The notes beneath the pieces were generated by a model that saw only the letters and a program-made list of their open reading frames with translations, ran no database searches and was not told where the DNA came from. A program made the position numbers and the translations under genes. From Nocardioidaceae bacterium (GTDB taxonomy: Bacteria; Actinomycetota; Actinomycetes; Propionibacteriales; Nocardioidaceae), in contig CP076053.1 of assembly GCA_018672315.1 (NCBI GenBank), positions 62,001-126,000 of the forward strand: DNA of 64,000 nucleotides. Reading direction: 5' to 3'. This document shows positions 56,424-64,000 of this stretch, in pieces; positions within the stretch are counted from its first letter, which is position 1; the number at the start of each line of letters is the position of its first letter.

Positions 56424-56765
56424 GTGCGCGTACGCGCCCTCACTGCCGGCACCGTCCTGGTGCTGACCGGCGGACTCATCCCCGCCACCGCGGTCAGCGC
56501 CGACGCGCGACCGACCACCCTGCGGGGCTGGGAGCGTCTCGCCCAGTGCGAGTCCGGTGGCAACTGGAAGATCAACACGGGCAACGGCTACTACGGCGGC
56601 CTGCAGTTCAGCGCCTCGACCTGGCGCGGCTTCGGCGGCACGAAGTACGCCCGCTACGCCCACCAGGCGACGAAGCTGGAGCAGATCCGCACCGCCCAGG
56701 ACGTCCAGGCGCGACAGGGCTGGCGGGCATGGCCCGTGTGCTCGCGCAAGGTCGGGCTGCGCTGA
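56424..56765 (+). CDS. Minimal resuscitation-promoting factor (transglycosylase-like)
   Basis: A 113-residue secreted protein made of a signal peptide (about 5-26) and a single Rpf/transglycosylase-like domain. WERLAQCESGGNWKINTGNGYYGGLQFS gives the catalytic Glu43 next to Cys42, which can pair with Cys106. The usual LysM or G5 domains are absent, so the protein is near the smallest Rpf size (RpfE-like). It cuts peptidoglycan glycan strands during regrowth in known family members. GTG at 56424 follows TCTGGAGGCC. A possible MtrA box lies upstream. Confidence 0.88.
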   Translation: MRVRALTAGTVLVLTGGLIPATAVSADARPTTLRGWERLAQCESGGNWKINTGNGYYGGLQFSASTWRGFGGTKYARYAHQATKLEQIRTAQDVQARQGWRAWPVCSRKVGLR

Positions 56766-56842
56766 CCCGACGCGGTCACGTCCGGCGCACCCGGACACCC
56801 ACACCGCCAGCACCCGGTGACGGCGTTCACTAGGGTGACGGC

Positions 56843-58821
<1,979 letters not shown>

Positions 58822-58825
58822 CCGC

Positions 58826-58909
58826 GAGAGGGCACACCATCACGCCGAGAGGGCACAAAGTTTCCGCGAGAGGGCACAAAGTTCTCGCGAGAGGGCAGAA
58901 AATCACGGC
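58826..58909 (+). repeat. 21-bp tandem repeat array, left part (4 copies)
   Basis: Four head-to-tail 21-base units starting at 58826, 58847, 58868 and 58889. Each begins GAGAGGGCA; the 3' half is more variable (AATCACG or AGTTTCC/AGTTCTC). It starts 5 bases after the methyltransferase stop. The 68 bases to the right part hold no repeat copy. Confidence 0.95.
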
Positions 58910-58977
58910 CGGTCGGTCGCAGATGACGCACTCGCCCCAAGCCCACGACGGGTCTCGACATGGTCTCGTGCCTCGTG

Positions 58978-59103
58978 GGCGTGATTCTCTGCCGTCTCGG
59001 CGTGATTCTTTGCCCTCTCGGCGTGATTCTCTGCCCTCTCGGCGTGATTCTCTGCCGTCTCGGCGTGATTTCCTGCCCTCTCGGCGTGATTCTGTGTCCT
59101 CTC
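58978..59103 (-). repeat. 21-bp tandem repeat array, right part (6 inverted copies)
   Basis: Six units of the same repeat in the opposite orientation, starting at 58978, 58999, 59020, 59041, 59062 and 59083. Read on the minus strand each begins GAGAGGGC or a one-base variant and ends AATCACGCC. The last unit runs 2 bases into the stop codon of the minus-strand gene that ends at 59102. With the left part the region can form a long hairpin. Confidence 0.95.
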
Positions 59104-60238
59104 AGCGGGCGGGGGCGTGCCGGCGCGACGGCTCCGCGGTGCGATCGCGCACCTCGGGGTCGTCCGGGCAACCGCAGCCGAGCCCGATCTCGGGCGCGGC
59201 GGTCACCAGGGTGCGGCCGACCATGATGTCCGCGCCGGGGGTGGTGCCCGAGAGCTGGTCGGCGGCGAGCACGACCGCCGCCGCAGTGAAGGTCGTCTGC
59301 TGGCGGGGCCAGTTCACGCGGTCGGGCTCGACGAAGCCGGTCCAGTAGCCCCCCGCCCGGTGCCTCAGGTGCTGCATGTCGGCGAACAACGCCCGCGCCG
59401 CTGACTCCTCACCCACCGCGTGCAGCGCCATCACCAGCTCGCACGTCTCGGCACCGGTCCACCACTCGTTCGGGACGACGCACCGGATCCCGACGCCGGG
59501 GGTCACGAACCGGTCCCACAGCGCGCCGCGCAGCAGCTCGCGGGCGGGCTCGCCACGGACGGCCCCGCCCAGCACCGGGTAGTACCAGTCCATCGCGAAG
59601 TGGGAGAGATCCTCGAAGGCGTCGCGGTGCTCGCGCAGCGCGTGCCCGAGCCGGCCGAGCGCGAGCTCCCAGTGCGGCTGCGGGTCGTCCACGAGCCCCG
59701 CCAGCGCCAGGCCGGCGCCGAGCGACTGGTGGATCGAGCTGGAGGCGGTCAGCAGCATCTCGCGATTCGTACGCCCCTGCGGGTCGACCGACCAGGCGAT
59801 CCCGCCGACGGGCTGCTGCAGCGCGACGACGAAGTCCAGCCCGGCGCGTACGTGCGGCCACATCCTGTCCACGAAGCGACGGTCGCGGCGCACCAGCCAG
59901 TGGTGCCACACGCCGACGGCGAGGTAGGCACTCATGTTCGTCTCGCCGGAGGTGTCGTCGACCTCGCCCATCGTGGTGCGCATGGGCCAGGAGCCGTCCT
60001 CGCGCTGCGTCGCCGCGCACCACTCATACGCCTGGTGCGCCGCGGTCAGATGACCGGTCACCACGAGGGCCATGGCGGCCTCGACGTGGTTCCACACGTC
60101 GGTACGGTCCGCGCGGCTCCAGGGGATCGCCCCGTCGGCTTCCTGGACCGCGACGATCGAGGCGCCGGTGGCGCGCACGTCGTGCTTCGTCAGGACGCCC
60201 GGCAGGTGCGGTACGGACGGCTGTGTCGGCAGCAGCAC
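59102..60238 (-). CDS. Prenyltransferase/alpha-toroid-like protein
   Basis: A 378-residue protein built of helical pairs of the (alpha/alpha)6 toroid type seen in prenyltransferases, terpene cyclases and some glycosidases. AASIVAVQEADGAIPWS-like, TQREDGSWPMRT and QQPVGGIAWSVDPQG show the repeating Gly/Trp turn pattern. No DDXD or DXDD catalytic motif is obvious, so the activity is not known. The start is uncertain: GTG at 60238 is 5 bases after the methyltransferase stop, and ATG at 60265 would overlap it by 23. Its stop is partly formed by the 21-bp array. Confidence 0.65.
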   Translation of the reverse strand: MLLPTQPSVPHLPGVLTKHDVRATGASIVAVQEADGAIPWSRADRTDVWNHVEAAMALVVTGHLTAAHQAYEWCAATQREDGSWPMRTTMGEVDDTSGETNMSAYLAVGVWHHWLVRRDRRFVDRMWPHVRAGLDFVVALQQPVGGIAWSVDPQGRTNREMLLTASSSIHQSLGAGLALAGLVDDPQPHWELALGRLGHALREHRDAFEDLSHFAMDWYYPVLGGAVRGEPARELLRGALWDRFVTPGVGIRCVVPNEWWTGAETCELVMALHAVGEESAARALFADMQHLRHRAGGYWTGFVEPDRVNWPRQQTTFTAAAVVLAADQLSGTTPGADIMVGRTLVTAAPEIGLGCGCPDDPEVRDRTAEPSRRHAPAR

Positions 60239-60242
60239 CGGC

Positions 60243-61031
60243 TCAGCGAGCCTGCACGGACGCATCGGGCCGGGCGGAGTCCCCGGCAGCCCGACCAGCC
60301 CCGGCCGGCACGGCCGGCTTGTGCAGGTACAGCACCATCGACTTGCCGATCGCCGGGCTCAGCGCGCGCTCGGCCAGCCGGGTCAGGCGCGAGAGGCCCC
60401 TGGTGCCGACGATGTCCCACACCAGCACCTGGTGGTACCCCCGCACCAGCGGGTGCTTGTCGCGGTCGACGCCGACGGCGCACTTGAGCCACCAGTACGG
60501 CGCGTGGAGCCCGTGCGTGTGGGTGGTGCGCTCGTGCACGAGCCCGACGGCCGCCAGCTTCTCGATCAGCTCGTGGCCGCGGTAGATGCGTACGTGGCCG
60601 CCCTCGTTGGAGTGGTAGGCCTCCGAGAGCGCCCAGCACACCTTCTCCGGGCCCCACCGCGGCACGGTGACGGCGATCGTGCCGCCCGGGCGCAGCACGC
60701 GCGCGAGCTCGGCGATGGCCTGCTCGTCGGCGGGGATGTGCTCAAGCACCTCGGCGCACACGATGCGGTCGAACTCGCCGTCGCCGAACGGCAGGGAGAG
60801 CGCGTCACCCTGCTTGACGTCCGCCTCGGCACCGGCGGGGAGGTCGCCGGAGTCCCGCATCGCGGCGAAGAACTCGGCCACGTCGGAGAGCTCGTCGGCG
60901 TCCTGGTCGAAGGCGATGACGTCGGCACCGCGGCGATACATCTCGAAGGCGTGGCGGCCGGCGCCGCAGCCCATGTCCAGCACGCGCTCGCCGGGCCGCA
61001 GCCCGAGCCGGTCGAAGTCGACGGTGAGCAT
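60243..61031 (-). CDS. Class I SAM-dependent methyltransferase
   Basis: A 262-residue methyltransferase (Methyltransf_11 type). Motif I is VLDMGCGAGRHAFEMYRRG (about 18-36), the acidic residue VIAFDQD (about 38-44), motif post-I ADVKQGDALSLPF, and FDRIVCAEVLEHIPADEQAI. The C-terminal 90 residues are an extra region (HAPYWWLKCAVGVDRDKHP). It is between the GT4 gene, which it overlaps by one base (TGATG), and the alpha-toroid gene. Confidence 0.85.
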   Translation of the reverse strand: MLTVDFDRLGLRPGERVLDMGCGAGRHAFEMYRRGADVIAFDQDADELSDVAEFFAAMRDSGDLPAGAEADVKQGDALSLPFGDGEFDRIVCAEVLEHIPADEQAIAELARVLRPGGTIAVTVPRWGPEKVCWALSEAYHSNEGGHVRIYRGHELIEKLAAVGLVHERTTHTHGLHAPYWWLKCAVGVDRDKHPLVRGYHQVLVWDIVGTRGLSRLTRLAERALSPAIGKSMVLYLHKPAVPAGAGRAAGDSARPDASVQAR

Positions 61032-62392
61032 CAGCGTTCTCCTGCGAGGCTCGGTGAGGGGATGGACGGGATGAGGTCGGCAGTCGTCCGCGCTGGGTCG
61101 TCGGCGGGCAGGGCGTGACCCGAGGCGGCGATCTCCTCGGCGTACACGGCAGCGGTGGCACGCGCGACCGCGCGCCAGGAGAAGCGCTCGAGCACCCGGG
61201 CGCGACCGGCGGCGCCCAGGCGCGCACGTCGCTCGGGGTCGGCCAGCAGCGCCTCGAGCGCGTCGGTGAGCGCATCCACGTCGCCCGGCGGCACCAGGTC
61301 GGCGCAGACTCCGTCCTCACCGACGACCTCGGGGATCGCGCCGGCGCGGCTGACCACGAGCGGCGTCCCGCACGACATGGCCTCGGCGGTCGGCAGGGAG
61401 AAGCCTTCGTACAGCGACGGGACGCACGCGATCTCGGCCGATCCGACGAGGGCGGCCAGCTCGGCGTCGGAGACCCCGGACACGAAGCGTACGACGTCAC
61501 CGAGGTCGAGCTCGTCCAGGAGCCGCTCGGTGCGGCCGCGTGGCTTCGGCTTCGAGACGAGCACGAGCTCCAGCGGCTGCGTACGCCCCTCGGTCGCGGC
61601 GCGGTCACGCAGCTGCGCGACCGCGCGCAGGAGCACGTCGACGCCCTTCATCGGGGTGTCGGCGCTGGCCATGGCGACCAGGCGGCCCGGCGTACGAGGA
61701 CCTGTCGGCGGCGCCCACACGTCCTCCTCCACGCCGAGCGGCACGACGGTCACGGCGGCGGGGTCCACGGCGAAGTCGCGGACGATGTCGGCCTCGGAGC
61801 TGCGTGAGACCGTCAGCACCCGGCCCACCTGCCGCGCGGTGCGCGCCTGCATCTCCACGAAGGAGTACCAGCGCTTCAGCGCCTGGCGTCGTCGACGCGA
61901 GGGCGCGGCGGCGAGGTCCACACGGCGGTCGTGGCTGATCGGGTGGTGGATCGTGGTCACCAGCGGCAGCCCCAGGTGGCGCAGCCGCAGCACCCCGGGC
62001 GCGAGAGTCTGGTTGTCGTGAACGACGTGCGGTCGCGCCGCGGGCTCCGCCACCAGACGGTCGCGCAGGAGGCGCTCCACGCGCAGGGCGAAGGTGCGCG
62101 GCTCGGGGAACCGACCCAGCCACATCGTCGCCAGCTCGAGCAGGTCGACGGGGTCGCGGCGCTGCAGCAGCTCGCGCGGATGGGGCGTACGGAACGGGTC
62201 GTCGTCGCGGTAGAGGTCCAGCGAGGGGACCTTCGTCAGGCGTACGCCCGGGTCGAGCTCGGGGTAGGGCTGCGCGGAGAGCACCTCGACGTCGTGCCCG
62301 AGCGCGACGAGCTCGCGCGAGAGGTGACGGACGTACACGCCCTGGCCGCCGACGTGGGACTTGCTCCGGTAGGACAGCAGCGCGACGCGCAC
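61031..62392 (-). CDS. Glycosyltransferase family 4
   Basis: A 453-residue GT-B enzyme. The N-terminus VRVALLSYRSKSHVGGQGVYVRHLSREL has the Gly-rich acceptor loop. PHVVHDNQTLAPGVLRLRHLGLPLVTTIHHP follows, then the donor domain GRLVAMASADTPMKGVDVLLRAV and the E-X7-E motif EGFSLPTAEAMSCG. GTG at 62392 is preceded by GAGAGAGGGG. It leads the three-gene minus-strand unit GT4, methyltransferase, alpha-toroid. A CCGGCCC-C-GGGCCGG palindrome at 62462-62476 sits in its promoter region. Confidence 0.85.
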   Translation of the reverse strand: MRVALLSYRSKSHVGGQGVYVRHLSRELVALGHDVEVLSAQPYPELDPGVRLTKVPSLDLYRDDDPFRTPHPRELLQRRDPVDLLELATMWLGRFPEPRTFALRVERLLRDRLVAEPAARPHVVHDNQTLAPGVLRLRHLGLPLVTTIHHPISHDRRVDLAAAPSRRRRQALKRWYSFVEMQARTARQVGRVLTVSRSSEADIVRDFAVDPAAVTVVPLGVEEDVWAPPTGPRTPGRLVAMASADTPMKGVDVLLRAVAQLRDRAATEGRTQPLELVLVSKPKPRGRTERLLDELDLGDVVRFVSGVSDAELAALVGSAEIACVPSLYEGFSLPTAEAMSCGTPLVVSRAGAIPEVVGEDGVCADLVPPGDVDALTDALEALLADPERRARLGAAGRARVLERFSWRAVARATAAVYAEEIAASGHALPADDPARTTADLIPSIPSPSLAGER

Positions 62393-62503
62393 CGGACCCC
62401 TCTCTCTGCTCTGGGAACCCGCTGACCGCGGGCAGGTCGGACCGGCCGATTCTGTCACGCGCCGGCCCCGGGCCGGGGGCACGGTGGGGGTCATCACAGC
62501 GCC

Positions 62504-62523
62504 CGGGGGCCGGTGGGCCCCCG
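62504..62523 (-). terminator. Terminator of the ferredoxin-NADP reductase gene
   Basis: CGGGGGCC-GGTG-GGCCCCCG, a perfect 8-bp stem with a 4-base loop, 6 bases beyond the reductase stop. No T-run follows. Confidence 0.65.
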
Positions 62524-62529
62524 CCCGTC

Positions 62530-63603
62530 TCAGACGTCGCTGGAGTGTCCGGGGAACAGCGAGGACTCCGGGTCCAGGGTGACGGCGATGTTGTTGACGG
62601 CCGTGGCCGCTTCCCCGAAGCCGACCGAGATCAGCCGCACCTTGCCGGGGTACTCGGTGATGTCGCCCGCGGCGTACACGCGGGGCACGCTGGTCGCCAT
62701 CGTCGTGTCGACGCGGACGTGCCGGGCGTCCAGGTCCAGGCCCCACTCCTTCAGCGCGGAGATGTCGGCGAGGAACCCGAGGGCCGCGACGACCTGGTGC
62801 GCCGCGAGGACCTCGCGGCGCTTCTCCTCGCCGCGGGCGCCCAGCTCGACCTCGACGCAGGCCAGGGGCGAGCCCGAGCTCCCGTCACCGCCCTCGCTGT
62901 CACGCAGGGCGACGACCTCGGCCGGGGCCACGATGCGTACGCCCGCCTCACGCACCGCGTCGATCGTCGCCTGGTGCGCGCGGAACCGGTCGCGACGGTG
63001 CACCAGCGTCACGGTCCGAGCGACCTCGTGCAGGTGCAGTGCCCAGTCGAACGCGGAGTCGCCACCCCCGACGATGACGACGTCGGCGTCGACGTACGGG
63101 TCGAGGGAGGGCACGAAGAACTCGATGCCGGCGCCCTGCCACGTCTCCGCTGCGGGCAGTGGCCGCGGTGCGAAGGTGCCGATGCCGGCGGTGACCAGGG
63201 CGGCCCCGCAGGTGAGTCCCCGCGTCGACCCGGTCATGTCGTGCCCGTCACCGCCCAGGCCGATCTCGAGGCCGGTCGGCTCCCCGTCGACGCCCAGCAC
63301 CGGTTCGATCGTGACCGCGGTGCGTCCGAGCAGGTACGTCGGCTCACTCGCCGCGGCCTGCTCGACCAGGCCCGCGACCAGCTCCCGACCCTTGATGACC
63401 GGGAAGCCCGCGACGTCGAAGATCTTCTTCTCCGGGTACAGCGCCGTGACCTGCCCGCCGAGCTCCGGCAACGAGTCGACCACGGCCACGCTCAGACCGC
63501 GGAACCCCGCGTAGTAGGCGGCGTAGAGGCCCGTCGGGCCCGCCCCCACCACGACGAGGTCGACGTGGTCCGGTGTGTCTCCCGCGGACGTGACGTGGCT
63601 CAT
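62530..63603 (-). CDS. Ferredoxin-NADP+ reductase type 2 (thioredoxin-reductase-like)
   Basis: A 357-residue flavoprotein of the YumC-type FNR group. FAD site VDLVVVGAGPTGLYAAYYAGFRG (about 14-36), NADP site DVVIVGGGDSAFDWALHL (about 170-187), and the C-terminal FAD motif RVYAAGDITEYPGK. The redox CXXC of thioredoxin reductase is absent from the NADP domain, which separates it from TrxB. It probably reduces ferredoxin or a flavodoxin. ATG at 63603. It stands 6 bases from the hemerythrin gene on the same strand and is closed by a hairpin terminator. Confidence 0.85.
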   Translation of the reverse strand: MSHVTSAGDTPDHVDLVVVGAGPTGLYAAYYAGFRGLSVAVVDSLPELGGQVTALYPEKKIFDVAGFPVIKGRELVAGLVEQAAASEPTYLLGRTAVTIEPVLGVDGEPTGLEIGLGGDGHDMTGSTRGLTCGAALVTAGIGTFAPRPLPAAETWQGAGIEFFVPSLDPYVDADVVIVGGGDSAFDWALHLHEVARTVTLVHRRDRFRAHQATIDAVREAGVRIVAPAEVVALRDSEGGDGSSGSPLACVEVELGARGEEKRREVLAAHQVVAALGFLADISALKEWGLDLDARHVRVDTTMATSVPRVYAAGDITEYPGKVRLISVGFGEAATAVNNIAVTLDPESSLFPGHSSDV

Positions 63604-63609
63604 GCCACG

Positions 63610-64000
63610 TCAGTCAAGCAGACCCTTGTCCTCAGCCTTGTTCACGATGGACCGGACGCGGTCGATGTCGACGCCCTCGTCGATGATCTGGTTGCGCTTG
63701 TCGCAGAAGGCCTTGCCGAGCTCGGCCATGCGGTCGGCCGCCATGGACTCGCGGGCGGGCGTGAGGATGTTGATCTCCTCCTCGCCGAGGTGGTGGTTGA
63801 TCATCTCGCCGAGGTGCTCGGCCGCCTCCTCGAAGTCCTCCCCCTCGAGGGCGTCGAGCTCCATGACCTTCAGCAGCGCCTCGTTGCCCTCAGCGTGCTC
63901 CTCGGTCCCGTGCTCGGCCTCGTCGGCATCGACGCCGTCCTTCTTCTTCACGACCGGGTAGACCTCGGACTCCTCGGCGTGGGCGTGTGCCACGTGCAGG
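63610..64000 (-). CDS. Hemerythrin HHE domain protein, N-terminus cut by the window
   Basis: The visible 130 codons are the C-terminal part of a hemerythrin-like HHE protein, an oxygen- or iron-binding four-helix bundle. HVAHAHAEESEVYPVV supplies His and Glu ligands, EALLKVMELDAL follows, and INHHLGEEEINILTPAR is the second HHE metal motif. The reading frame is open to base 64000 and the first helix is missing, so the start lies outside. It is followed after 6 bases by the FNR gene, which could belong to the same redox unit. Confidence 0.8.
   Translation of the reverse strand, partial: LHVAHAHAEESEVYPVVKKKDGVDADEAEHGTEEHAEGNEALLKVMELDALEGEDFEEAAEHLGEMINHHLGEEEINILTPARESMAADRMAELGKAFCDKRNQIIDEGVDIDRVRSIVNKAEDKGLLD

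Noticed and set aside
58826-59103. CRISPR array
   Set aside because: Repeats are contiguous with no unique spacers, are in two orientations, and no cas gene is present.
58960-59226. Small plus-strand frame coding repeated VILCPLG peptides
   Set aside because: It is translation of the 21-bp array and has no ribosome-binding site or start context.

Overview
This window is chromosomal DNA from a very GC-rich actinobacterium. The many GTG starts, the frequent GTACG words, an SsgA-family gene, PimA/PgsA phosphatidylinositol-mannoside genes and a mycobacterium-like gene order around yajC-secDF, ruvCAB, yebC, pdxST and pimA point to the Nocardioidaceae (Nocardioides, Aeromicrobium or Marmoricola type). 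The genus is an inference. I see no prophage, insertion sequence, integrase or CRISPR array.

Layout. 1-8764 (minus strand): 5' end of a probable relA, then apt, secF, secD, yajC, the SOS-controlled ruvC-ruvA-ruvB operon, a membrane protein, yebC and pdxT. 8801-12501: a module of three exported proteins with TasA/camelysin-like N-termini, plus a divergent lipoprotein gene, lying between pdxT and pdxS. 12507-17303: pdxS, a small anchored protein, pimA, a PatA-type acyltransferase, PIP synthase and an AP4A-phosphorylase-like HIT protein. 17300-21197: TetR regulator, FprB-type ferredoxin reductase and AurF-type diiron oxygenase, followed by a 214-bp imperfect inverted repeat. 21198-24193: a secreted GATase-like protein and thrS.

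24370-28460 holds two overlapping secreted sulfatase paralogs. 28532-30674 has a tRNA-Val, an SsgA-like gene, a class IV aminotransferase and a tRNA Gly-Cys-Val array. 30739-37223 has an AMIN-like lipoprotein, small membrane proteins, two potassium channels, a YihY/BrkB protein and an AidB-type acyl-CoA dehydrogenase. 37360-47419 is an exopolysaccharide locus: GT4-GT2 fusion, Wzy-like polymerase, deacetylase, Wzz-like protein with a degenerate kinase domain, a GT4, a secreted glycoside hydrolase and the initiating polyprenyl-phosphate sugar transferase. 47431-54082 has a Tat Rieske lipoprotein, uvrA with a basic tail and an SOS box, an MBL hydrolase, a lipoprotein, a ferredoxin-less FNR-type reductase and an unknown protein. 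54317-56294 has two CoA-ester lyases. 56424-64000 has a minimal Rpf, an esterase, a four-gene methyltransferase/alpha-toroid/glycosyltransferase group around a striking 21-bp repeat array, an FNR and a partial hemerythrin.

Expression. Stop-start overlaps of 1 or 4 bases tie most operons together. At least eleven genes have a TANNNT -10 element 6-8 bases before the start codon, which predicts leaderless transcripts. One 18-bp gap (35556-35573) carries a near-symmetric -10 serving two divergent leaderless genes. The observations most worth a second look are the 4+6 copy 21-bp array at 58826-59103, the TasA-like module that separates pdxS from pdxT, the 66-bp inverted repeat at 20959-21172, and the symmetric promoter.
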